A stretch of DNA of 10,101 nt from Patescibacteria group bacterium UBA1441. GTDB lineage: Bacteria > Patescibacteriota > Minisyncoccia > Minisyncoccales > UBA1441. The stretch is taken from contig DCTL01000002.1 of NCBI GenBank assembly GCA_002329255.1, positions 23,167 to 33,267 of the forward strand, given 5' to 3'. Positions 1-5,633 of this stretch are shown one piece after another; position 1 is the first letter of the stretch, and the number at the start of each line of letters is the position of its first letter. The notes beneath the pieces are model-generated. The model was given only the letters and a program-made list of their open reading frames with translations. It had not been told where the DNA came from and ran no database searches. The position numbers were made by a program, and so were the translations under genes.

Positions 1-274
1 AACGGCCAGAGATTAGATTATTAGCCGGAATGTTAACCTCGTCACCGCGGAGAACCTTTTGGCCCGAGAGAGCCTTGATAATCAATTCATGAATATAATT
101 TCCATGATCAAAGAGTCTCAAAATCCGTGGTTCCAGATCTCGACAAGGAGCCTGTTTAAACTTAAAAAAAACGCTTCGAGGACACTTACCAGCATCGGTC
201 ACATAGAAGCGCTTTTGAGGATAGCTACCTCGTTCGTTTTCCAAATAAAAATTATCGATGATTTCTTTGAGCAT
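1..274 (-). CDS. PD-(D/E)XK / Cas4-like (RecB-family) nuclease, N-terminal part, cut by window edge
   Basis: Only the first 91 residues are inside the window; the gene runs off at base 1. The visible part resembles the N-terminus of Cas4/RecB-like PD-(D/E)XK nucleases: a helix, then VTDAGKCPRSVFFKFK (about residues 25-40) with the family's Cys-Pro-Arg turn at 31-33, then EPRILRLFDHGNYIHELI (48-65) with a histidine at 62 where Cas4-like proteins carry an early active-site histidine. It ends at ISGR, which in this family normally leads into the catalytic aspartate (GRxD), just outside the window. I start it at the ATG at 274, 18 bases after the rpsI stop; a TTG lies directly before it in frame. 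There is no clear Shine-Dalgarno motif. It reads on from the ribosomal operon with no visible terminator, so co-transcription is likely. The superfamily acts on DNA ends, but its role here is unknown. No cas genes are in view, so I do not call it a CRISPR protein. The fold is fairly secure, the function is not. Confidence 0.7.
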   Translation of the reverse strand, partial: MLKEIIDNFYLENERGSYPQKRFYVTDAGKCPRSVFFKFKQAPCRDLEPRILRLFDHGNYIHELIIKALSGQKVLRGDEVNIPANNLISGR

Positions 275-292
275 CAAAAAATAGATAAAGAC

Positions 293-727
293 TTAACGTT
301 TACGCCACTGCGCTGCTCGACGAGCTCTCTTTAAGCCAAACTTCTTTCGTTCTCTCATGCGAGGATCACGAGCCAAATAGCCAGCCTTTTTCAAAATCAG
401 CCTTAAGTCTTGATCCTGCTCAATTAAAGCCTGAGATAATCCATGACGGATTGCTTCTGCTTGAGAAGCCAGCCCTCCGCCTCGAACCACTACCGTAATT
501 GGAAAAGAATCTCCCAGATTAGCTTTTTTCAGTGGAGCTAATACTTTTTCCTGATATTCAAAAATAGGAAAGTAATCAGTCAGCTTTTTCTGATTCACCA
601 GGATACCTTTCTTTTTGACTCCCGGATATATTCTAACCTGAGCCACCGATGTTTTACGTCGGCCAATCGCTTGAATATATTTTGGCTTAGCCGCTTTTTT
701 AGTTTTTGTTACTTTAGTTTCAGCCAT
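293..727 (-). CDS. rpsI: Small ribosomal subunit protein S9 (uS9)
   Basis: S9 sits in the head of the 30S subunit, and its basic C-terminal tail reaches the P-site tRNA. The 144-residue protein carries the family signature IGRRKTSVAQVRI at 21-33, the GGGLASQAEAIRHGL core at 83-97, and the end RDPRMRERKKFGLKRARR (120-137) followed by a WRKR tail, so the terminal arginine that touches tRNA is kept. A Lys-rich segment of about 15 residues precedes the core. A TTG at 736 would add three residues and overlap rplM. I prefer the ATG at 727, which follows the rplM stop by a single base (TAA-A-ATG) and gives the usual N-terminus. There is no Shine-Dalgarno motif, so translation is probably coupled to rplM. 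The rplM-rpsI pair is conserved across bacteria. Confidence 0.97.
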   Translation of the reverse strand: MAETKVTKTKKAAKPKYIQAIGRRKTSVAQVRIYPGVKKKGILVNQKKLTDYFPIFEYQEKVLAPLKKANLGDSFPITVVVRGGGLASQAEAIRHGLSQALIEQDQDLRLILKKAGYLARDPRMRERKKFGLKRARRAAQWRKR

Positions 728-728
728 T

Positions 729-1118
729 TTAGACAAACTTTAATCTCTTAATTCGACGACTGCGCAGACGATTTTTAGGTAACATTCCCCAAACCGCCAA
801 ACGTAAAATCTGATGGGGTTTTTTCTGGTGTAGTTTTTCAGCACTAATCGATTTCAAATTACCCAAATAACCAGTGTGATGGTAATAAATTTTGTCTTGC
901 CACTTACGACCAGTCAACTTAATCTGATCAGCATTAGCCACCTCCACCACTGTTCGTCCCTCTAACTGAGGGGCATAATCTGGCCGATGCTTATCCTGTA
1001 AATAGTAAGCAATCTGAGCCGCCAGACGTCCAGCCGTTTGTCCTTGCGCATCAAGCTGCAAAACCTCCGCTTTAACCGTTTCTGGAGATGATTCTTTTTT
1101 CGTATTCACTTTAGCCAT
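729..1118 (-). CDS. rplM: Large ribosomal subunit protein L13 (uL13)
   Basis: L13 is an early-assembling 50S protein that binds 23S rRNA. The 129-residue product shows the family's landmarks in order: LDAQGQTAGRLAAQIA (22-37), the KHRPDYAP segment (43-50), NADQIKLTGRKWQDKIYYHHTG (62-83) and the signature AVWGMLPKNRLRSR (108-121). It ends at IKRLKFV, where E. coli L13 (142 residues) continues for about another dozen, so the C-terminal tail is missing. A short Lys/Ser/Glu-rich N-terminal lead partly offsets this. The ATG at 1118 lies two bases after the rplQ stop, and no Shine-Dalgarno motif is visible. In many bacteria rplM-rpsI is a separate transcript; here it is joined directly behind rplQ. 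Confidence 0.97.
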   Translation of the reverse strand: MAKVNTKKESSPETVKAEVLQLDAQGQTAGRLAAQIAYYLQDKHRPDYAPQLEGRTVVEVANADQIKLTGRKWQDKIYYHHTGYLGNLKSISAEKLHQKKPHQILRLAVWGMLPKNRLRSRRIKRLKFV

Positions 1119-1120
1119 AT

Positions 1121-1462
1121 TTATTTCACTAACTCAATAAAAGCAATTTTGGCCCCGTCAGAACCGCGCTGCCCTAATTTAATCACTCGAGTATAACCAC
1201 CTTTTCTCTCTTGATAACGTGGGACTAGGTCTTTAATCACTTTTCGGGCAGCTTGATCTGAGAGATAACGACGTAGCTCCCTTTCCGCCGACAAATCTGA
1301 TTTCTTGCCGGTAGTAATTAAATGTTCAGTTAAACGAGCTGCCTCTTTTCCCCGGACTAAAGTGGTTTTAATTCGCTCTTTAATAATTAAAGACTGGGCC
1401 AAGCTGTAAAGCAAAGCTTTCTTTGGAGCATTACGAGAAAATTTTCGAGCCGTAATTTTCAT
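1121..1462 (-). CDS. rplQ: Large ribosomal subunit protein L17 (bL17)
   Basis: L17 is a bacterial 50S protein near the peptide exit tunnel. The 113-residue product matches the family through the ARKFSRN motif (5-11), SLIIKERIKTTLVRGKEAARLTEHLITTGKKSDL (roughly 24-57), and the C-terminal part with LVPRYQERKGGYTRVIKLGQRGSDGAKIAFIEL. The N-terminus is shorter than usual: the common MRHR lead is reduced and one residue is lost where other L17 proteins read TSSHRKA (here NAPKKA). The ATG at 1462 shares its A with the rpoA stop (TGATG), which suggests coupling by termination and restart. A GTG at 1465 would add one residue and is less likely. The rpoA-rplQ pairing is the classic end of the alpha operon. 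Confidence 0.97.
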   Translation of the reverse strand: MKITARKFSRNAPKKALLYSLAQSLIIKERIKTTLVRGKEAARLTEHLITTGKKSDLSAERELRRYLSDQAARKVIKDLVPRYQERKGGYTRVIKLGQRGSDGAKIAFIELVK

Positions 1463-2421
1463 CACTCTTTCAATTTAAGATCTAGTTTTTTTAAGGCCTT
1501 CTTAATCTCATCCAATCCTTTATCACCCATGCCCGGAATTTCTAAAATTTTATCAACTGATTTAGTTAACAAGCCGGCGACCGTCTTGATTCCACCTTCT
1601 TCTAGGCTGCTAGCCACTCGGGCTGAAAGACCCAACTCTTCAATTTTCATCTTTTTAGCCGTAGCTTCTTTTTTATTATCACTTTTCTGAGATTCTTTCT
1701 TGGATTCTTTCTTCGCCGCCGCCTTTGGCTTCTTTTCCGGCTGGAACGATTGGCTAATTAATTCAAAATGTTCTTTTAATCGCAGACAAGAATTAATTAA
1801 AGCCTCTTCTGGAGAAATAACTCCATTGGTCTCGATCGTTAAGCAAATACGATTAAAATCGGTCCGATCTCCAACCCGCATGTTTTCAACTCGATAAGAA
1901 ACCCTTTCAACTGGTGAAAAATTAGCATCTAAAAGCATCTCTCCGACCACTGATTTTTCTGACTGACGCTGTTCAACCGACTGATATCCCGTCCCCGACT
2001 CAACGGTTAGGGTCATCACCAGATTAGCCTTTGAGCTGGTTAAGGTAGCGATATGCTGACTGGGATTAGCAATCTTAACTTGAGGACTCAAATTAAAATC
2101 TGCCCCAGTAATCTTCTTTTCGCCCTTCGCTTCTAAAGAAACTTGTTGTGGTTGCTCATCAGGTAAAATGAATTTCAATTTCTTTAAATTAAGCAGAATT
2201 TGAATAACATCCTCTTTAACATGACTGATAGTTGAGAATTCATGAGGCGCTCCTTCAATGTGAACTTTAGTAATTGCTGTTCCAGACAAAGAAGAGAGTA
2301 AAACTCGACGCAAGCTGTTGGCCACCGTTAAACCATAACCGGGATAAAGACCACCTATCTCAAAAACGGCCTGGTTGCCTTCTCGGCTGATTATTTTGAA
2401 AGATGAAGGTAATGGAATCAT
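1462..2421 (-). CDS. rpoA: DNA-directed RNA polymerase subunit alpha
   Basis: Alpha dimerises to nucleate assembly of core RNA polymerase; its C-terminal domain contacts UP elements and activators. The 319 residues fit the family. The N-terminal domain is complete: GYGLTVANSLRRVLLSSLSG (28-47), HVKEDVIQILLNLK (67-80) and VGDRTDFNRICLTIETNG (183-200). A linker at about 229-257 is rich in Lys, Ala, Ser and Glu. The C-terminal domain (258-319) has the helix-hairpin-helix pattern, with ARVASSLEEGGIKTVAGLL and IPGMGDKGLDEI. By alignment with E. coli from memory, the DNA-contact residues R265 and K298 are kept (here R268, K301), while N268 and S299 become Ser271 and Gly302. The ATG at 2421 lies 20 bases after the rpsD stop with no clear Shine-Dalgarno motif. 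The gene sits in its standard place between rpsD and rplQ. Confidence 0.98.
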   Translation of the reverse strand: MIPLPSSFKIISREGNQAVFEIGGLYPGYGLTVANSLRRVLLSSLSGTAITKVHIEGAPHEFSTISHVKEDVIQILLNLKKLKFILPDEQPQQVSLEAKGEKKITGADFNLSPQVKIANPSQHIATLTSSKANLVMTLTVESGTGYQSVEQRQSEKSVVGEMLLDANFSPVERVSYRVENMRVGDRTDFNRICLTIETNGVISPEEALINSCLRLKEHFELISQSFQPEKKPKAAAKKESKKESQKSDNKKEATAKKMKIEELGLSARVASSLEEGGIKTVAGLLTKSVDKILEIPGMGDKGLDEIKKALKKLDLKLKE

Positions 2422-2441
2422 AAAAAAGTAATTAATTAAAA

Positions 2442-3077
2442 TTACCGAGTGTAAAACTCTAAAATAGTTGATACCTGAGCCGGCGGATTAATCTCCTCTA
2501 AAGCTGGAACTCGGACCAAGCTAACTGTTAATTTCTTCTGGTCAACCTTAAGCCAAGGACATTCATCTTTTTTATCTTTTTGCTCTAAAAGACGAACAAA
2601 AACAGCCCGATCTTTTCGTTCTTCCTTGACCGCAATTACATCTTTTTGGCTAACCGAAAATGAAGGTCGATTGACTGACCGTCCATTAACCTGAAGATGG
2701 CCGTGACCGACTAATTGACGAGCCTGGGCTCGAGAATCGGCCCAACCAGCTCGATAAACAACATTGTCTAATCGGCTCTCTAATTTCTGAATTAAATTTT
2801 CAGTTGGATTCTTATAACGCCGAGGTTTATTTAAAATTTCAGAAACATACCGACGAAATTGCTTCTCGGATAAATTATACCAACGACGGAGCTTCTGTTT
2901 CTCGGCTAATTGCTGACCATAGTCCGATAATTTACGCCGCACCGCTGTTCTTCCCTGACGTCCTGGACTATAAGGACGTCGGATCATAGCACATTTAGCC
3001 GAGAAACAACGCTCTCCTTTCAAGAAGAGTTTCTGGCCTAAGCGACGACAAATTTTACACTGAGAAGATTGTTTCAT
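2442..3077 (-). CDS. rpsD: Small ribosomal subunit protein S4 (uS4), zinc-ligand form
   Basis: S4 starts 30S body assembly by binding the 5' domain of 16S rRNA, and in many bacteria it represses the alpha operon at translation. The 211-residue protein has four N-terminal cysteines in the pattern C7-x2-C10-x13-C24-x4-C29, around RRLGQKLFLKGERC, so this is the zinc-binding (C+) version. The central part includes the WYNLSEKQFRRY segment (66-77). The S4 RNA-binding domain runs from about 98 to 160, with LESRLDNVVYRAGWADSRAQ and the LVGHGHLQVNG loop. The ATG at 3077 is two bases after the rpsK stop. I could not identify an S4-binding pseudoknot upstream of rpsM by eye. Confidence 0.98.
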   Translation of the reverse strand: MKQSSQCKICRRLGQKLFLKGERCFSAKCAMIRRPYSPGRQGRTAVRRKLSDYGQQLAEKQKLRRWYNLSEKQFRRYVSEILNKPRRYKNPTENLIQKLESRLDNVVYRAGWADSRAQARQLVGHGHLQVNGRSVNRPSFSVSQKDVIAVKEERKDRAVFVRLLEQKDKKDECPWLKVDQKKLTVSLVRVPALEEINPPAQVSTILEFYTR

Positions 3078-3079
3078 AA

Positions 3080-3532
3080 TTAAGGTCGACGTATTTTACG
3101 AGGGCGACAACCGCCATGAGGTACTGGTGTCCGATCCTGAACTCGGACAATGTTAACCCCCTGGTTTGCCAGAGAGCGCAAAGCAGCTTCTCGTCCGGCG
3201 CCAATCCCTTTAATAATCACCTCCACTTCTTTAACTTTTAAAACCTCAACCGCTGCTCCCACAGCTTGAGCTACCTTAGAAGCGGCAAACGAAGTTCCTT
3301 TTTTACTTCCTTTAAATCCAACCCGTCCAGCGGTCTGCGAAGTTAAAACATTTCCTTGCGGATCTGTTAGAACAACCTGGGTATTATTGTAAGAAGAGAT
3401 AATGTAAATGATTGCCCGACTAACTGTCTTCTTCCGCAAAGACGGCGCTGTTTGGAGTAAAGCTTTTTCAACTTTACTGCCTTCAGCTAGAATCTCATCA
3501 CCAGTTTTTTGAACAACGTGTTTTTTCCCCAT
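3080..3532 (-). CDS. rpsK: Small ribosomal subunit protein S11 (uS11)
   Basis: S11 lies on the 30S platform next to the E-site/mRNA exit region. The 150-residue product shows the family core: SSYNNTQVVLTDPQGNVL (46-63), AGRVGFKGSKKGTSFAAS (68-85), the GIGAGREAALRSL turn (109-121; most S11 proteins have GPGPGRE), and the C-terminal signature DRTPVPHGGCRPRKIRRP (133-150). The conserved NNT is at 49-51, against 28-30 in E. coli, so there is an extra charged N-terminal lead of about 20 residues. The ATG at 3532 lies six bases after the rpsM stop and is preceded by AT-rich sequence with no Shine-Dalgarno motif. Confidence 0.97.
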   Translation of the reverse strand: MGKKHVVQKTGDEILAEGSKVEKALLQTAPSLRKKTVSRAIIYIISSYNNTQVVLTDPQGNVLTSQTAGRVGFKGSKKGTSFAASKVAQAVGAAVEVLKVKEVEVIIKGIGAGREAALRSLANQGVNIVRVQDRTPVPHGGCRPRKIRRP

Positions 3533-3538
3533 ATTATT

Positions 3539-3928
3539 TTACTTAGGTGAAGGTGGTGGTTTACGCCCAGATCCAGCCGAACGTCTAACATTTCCTCTAA
3601 CTGTTCTGGAATTAGTCCGGGTCTGTTGGCCATGAGCCGGTAATCCTTTTTTATGGCGATCACCTCGCCAACTACCAATTTCTTTTAAACGCCTAATATT
3701 AAGAGTTACTTCCTGACGCAGACTACCCTCAATCTTATAGCGTTCATCAATAAGCTGTTTTAATTGATTAACTTCTTCGGATGTTAAATCACCAGCCTTC
3801 TTCTGACGATTAATTTTTAATTCATCCAAAATCTTCTGGCTGGTCGGACGACCAATGCCATGAACATAAGTTAAGCTAATCTCAATATTCTTATTGTCTG
3901 GAATGTTAACTCCGCTAATTCGAGGCAT
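3539..3928 (-). CDS. rpsM: Small ribosomal subunit protein S13 (uS13)
   Basis: S13 sits in the 30S head, bridges to the 50S subunit and touches the P-site tRNA through its basic tail. The 129-residue product begins MPRISGVNIPDNKNIEISL. It has the helix-hairpin-helix region YVHGIGRPTSQKIL (21-34), the IEGSLRQEVTLNIRRL segment (66-81), and the S13 signature GSWRGDRHKKGLPAHGQQTR (85-104) leading into TNSRTVRG. The tail after 119 is GSGRKPPPSPK, which is proline-rich; many S13 proteins end in plain Lys/Arg stretches. The ATG at 3928 lies nine bases after the rpmJ stop. An AAGG is upstream but about 13 bases away, rather far for a Shine-Dalgarno contact. Confidence 0.97.
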   Translation of the reverse strand: MPRISGVNIPDNKNIEISLTYVHGIGRPTSQKILDELKINRQKKAGDLTSEEVNQLKQLIDERYKIEGSLRQEVTLNIRRLKEIGSWRGDRHKKGLPAHGQQTRTNSRTVRGNVRRSAGSGRKPPPSPK

Positions 3929-3937
3929 ATATAGCTA

Positions 3938-4051
3938 TCAACCTTGTCGCTGTTTATGTTTTGGATTCTTACAAACTACCCGCAGGCGTCCTTTACGGCG
4001 CACCAGCTTACAATCACGACATAACTTTTTAATAGAAGCCTTAACTTTCAT
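3938..4051 (-). CDS. rpmJ: Large ribosomal subunit protein L36 (bL36)
   Basis: This is a 37-residue gene, translated by hand as [20 protein letters not shown] followed by [17 protein letters not shown] and a TGA stop. It matches L36, a tiny 50S protein that stabilises 23S rRNA folding near the base of the stalk. The four zinc ligands of the C+ form are present: C11, C14, C27 and H32 (CxxC, then C-N-P-K-H). The size and the [10 protein letters not shown] start are standard. It sits between infA (gap of three bases) and rpsM, the usual place for rpmJ. A GAAGC just before the ATG is at best a weak ribosome contact. Confidence 0.96.
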   Translation of the reverse strand: MKVKASIKKLCRDCKLVRRKGRLRVVCKNPKHKQRQG

Positions 4052-4054
4052 GCT

Positions 4055-4270
4055 TCAATTGCGATAAATAATTCGACCCCGGCTGCGATCATAAGAACTG
4101 GTTTCGACCGAAACTCGATCACCAACCAAAATCCGAATATGGAAGCGACGCAACCGACCCGAGAGGTGAGCCAGCACTTCTCGACCATCATCCATCTTAA
4201 CCTTAAAGGTTGTGCTTGGCAAACTCTCGATAATGGTCCCCTCTTCTCGCTGTGTAGATTTATTTTTCAT
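4055..4270 (-). CDS. infA: Translation initiation factor IF-1
   Basis: IF-1 occupies the A site of the 30S subunit during initiation and helps IF-2 and IF-3. The 71-residue OB-fold protein fits the family length. Landmarks are [20 protein letters not shown] (9-28), the [17 protein letters not shown] core (31-47), [13 protein letters not shown] (49-61) and RGRIIYR (64-70). The common IRILPGDRV has Val in place of Pro. An in-frame TGA lies directly before the ATG at 4270, so the start cannot lie further upstream. No Shine-Dalgarno motif is in range; the nearest, AGGAG, is 25 bases away inside a possible hairpin. This gene opens the downstream ribosomal unit and has its own promoter in the gap before it. 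Confidence 0.97.
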   Translation of the reverse strand: MKNKSTQREEGTIIESLPSTTFKVKMDDGREVLAHLSGRLRRFHIRILVGDRVSVETSSYDRSRGRIIYRN

Positions 4271-4281
4271 TCAATACAAAG

Positions 4282-4316
4282 AAAAAACGAGGCAACTCCT
4301 AATTGGCAGAGCCGCG
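4282..4316 (-). terminator. Imperfect GC stem-loop followed by six Ts, in the infA leader
   Basis: On the minus strand CGCGGC (4316-4311) can pair with GCCTCG (4293-4288) through five G-C pairs with one mismatch, enclosing a 17-base loop, followed at once by TTTTTT (4287-4282). This is the layout of an intrinsic terminator, but the stem is short and the loop long. It lies after the end of the upstream baseplate-J-like gene and also between the predicted infA promoter and infA. It could therefore end the upstream transcript or act as an attenuator. It was found by eye with no energy calculation. Confidence 0.35.
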
Positions 4317-4360
4317 CTTCTAACCAAATAAGCTTTGAACTATCTTGGCTTTTCTGGATA

Positions 4361-4389
4361 AGAATAACAAAAGAGGCCAAATTAGTCAA
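4361..4389 (-). promoter_or_regulatory. Sigma-70-type promoter for infA and the downstream ribosomal genes
   Basis: On the minus strand there is TTGACT (4389-4384, five of six matches to the -35 consensus), a spacer of exactly 17 bases, and TATTCT (4366-4361, four of six matches to the -10). It also has the extended -10 TG at 4369-4368. Transcription would start near 4355-4353, giving a leader of about 84 bases before infA. It lies in the only real intergenic gap of the window, pointing into infA. This strongly suggests a separate transcription start for the infA-to-rpsI block, with read-through from upstream still possible. Confidence 0.65.
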
Positions 4390-4399
4390 GAAGCTAATT
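4380..4399. repeat. Small inverted repeat overlapping the infA -35 box
   Basis: AATTAG and CTAATT form a perfect 6-base inverted repeat separated by eight bases. One arm overlaps the TAA stop of the baseplate-J-like gene, and the other overlaps the end of the TTGACT -35 box. It could be an operator half-site pair, but AT-rich repeats this short arise easily by chance. There is no independent evidence of protein binding. Confidence 0.2.
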
Positions 4400-5633
4400 A
4401 AGGTTTAAAGATCAGTTCAATCTCCATCTTATCAGTCTCTGGCGCTCGACGAAGCCAGAAAGGACGAAGGCGAAACTCAAAAGCTTGGATTCGACTATCG
4501 GCTAATAAGAATTGACGAATCTCTTCTCGGCTCCGACCTGAAAGCTGATCGGCCCAAGTTTCTTCTTCTAAATCTTGATAGACTGCAGCCGAGAACTTAA
4601 GATTTCCGCGTAACACTTCAGCCTCTTCGTCAAATGAAAAGATACGATAATCAAGATAAAAGCTACCTGGAACAGCTAAGTACTCTTCCCCCAATCGCTG
4701 TTTAATCTTCTGAGCCAAGAACTCTTCCATCTTTAATTGTGAAAAAACTAAAACTTTGATTTCTCCCTCCAAGAGACAATTAAACTGATCGATTAATGTC
4801 CCGACTTCAACGGAAGGTGTCACAGCCGAAATTTCAACTTGGACTGCTTCGGGTAGAATAACTCGATCCTGATCTTCGCTTTCTAATTTATCAATTAGAT
4901 TATTGACTAAACTTAACTCGAGAGCCTCTTCGGCTTGCAACAAGTCAGACTGAGTAACTTTGGCCCGTCGTTCGACAGATCCCCCACTCATTGCCTCCAA
5001 CGATTCACCGTAAACTTTATCGTAAAGAGCTGTCCCTAACAATCCGGGAATTGAAAACTTGGTCGGATTAATATTAGCTACCTCGCCTGGATCCATCGCC
5101 TCAACCGGGACATCAACAAAGCTAGGGATAACTTGCCCGTCTTCTATTTGGGCTGGTGGTATAGAAATTCTCTGAGGGGTGCGAAAATAAACACCATCAC
5201 TGGAAAGAAAACGAGTCTTCTCAACTAGAGTAATTGATTTTGGCGGAGTTTGAGCATTGTAGACTCGAATAATGCCCGTCGCTCGAGATTCCTGTACTTC
5301 TTCGCCACTAGTCGTAAAAGTCTGTTCTTCCGACTCTTGCCGAACAATTAAATATCCAGGCAAAATATTTGTCTCAAAATCAATTTCGGTCGATTGACCA
5401 TCAATCCGGAATTCAGTCTCAAGATTAATAATCCTGGTACGAGGTTCCAAATGTAAAATAAAGTCTTTTCCAAAAACCTGATAAAGAACAGCGCTAACGC
5501 CAACAATAACAATGAAGCCCAAAATCAAAAAACGCCAATTAATGAAACGCCGAGTAGTCATTTTAGGTAATGGTTGAACTGACTCCAAAGACGAACGACC
5601 AGGTGGTAAGATATCAAAAATTTTTTTAGTCAT
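4398..5633 (-). CDS. Membrane-anchored protein with baseplate-J-like region (function unknown)
   Basis: This 411-residue protein has a cytoplasmic N-terminus of about 30 residues with some proline, then one clear membrane helix at about 34-54 (RFLILGFIVIVGVSAVLYQVF), then a long acidic outer portion, giving a single-pass protein facing outward. The segment at about 118-220 contains TGIIRVYNAQ, KTRFLSSDGVYFRT, IPSFVDVPVEAMDPGE, NINPTKFSIPG and YGESLEAMSGG. This order resembles the proteins of many Patescibacteria annotated as baseplate J/gp47-like; that match is from memory. The C-terminal end has RSREEIRQFLL and FRLRPFWLRRAP, also seen in that group as I recall. The start is the ATG at 5633, whose ATGACTAA overlaps the alaS stop by eight bases; a TTG at 5690 would give a long overlap and an unlikely lead. 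No other phage-tail gene is nearby, so a surface or envelope role is more likely than a phage one, but the function is unknown. Confidence 0.75.
   Translation of the reverse strand: MTKKIFDILPPGRSSLESVQPLPKMTTRRFINWRFLILGFIVIVGVSAVLYQVFGKDFILHLEPRTRIINLETEFRIDGQSTEIDFETNILPGYLIVRQESEEQTFTTSGEEVQESRATGIIRVYNAQTPPKSITLVEKTRFLSSDGVYFRTPQRISIPPAQIEDGQVIPSFVDVPVEAMDPGEVANINPTKFSIPGLLGTALYDKVYGESLEAMSGGSVERRAKVTQSDLLQAEEALELSLVNNLIDKLESEDQDRVILPEAVQVEISAVTPSVEVGTLIDQFNCLLEGEIKVLVFSQLKMEEFLAQKIKQRLGEEYLAVPGSFYLDYRIFSFDEEAEVLRGNLKFSAAVYQDLEEETWADQLSGRSREEIRQFLLADSRIQAFEFRLRPFWLRRAPETDKMEIELIFKP

Noticed and set aside
59..334. Plus-strand open frame of 91 codons
   Set aside because: It lies opposite the nuclease start and the end of rpsI, and its protein has no recognisable motif; the minus-strand frames are clearly the real genes.
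1700..1897. Plus-strand open frame opposite rpoA
   Set aside because: It is the antisense of the conserved rpoA coding sequence including its Lys-rich linker; the translation is low-complexity and matches nothing.
2804..2989. Plus-strand open frame opposite rpsD
   Set aside because: Antisense shadow of a well-conserved ribosomal gene with no independent support.
3487..3678. Minus-strand frame crossing the rpsM/rpsK junction
   Set aside because: It overlaps two certain genes in a different frame and encodes no known motif.
4271..4397. A tRNA or other structured RNA gene in the gap before infA
   Set aside because: I looked for a cloverleaf and a T-loop on both strands. GTTCAAAGC resembles a T-loop start, but no acceptor or anticodon stem can be built around it.
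4139..4408. Plus-strand open frame covering infA and the intergenic gap
   Set aside because: Antisense to infA and to the promoter region; the composition is not protein-like and no start signal is seen.
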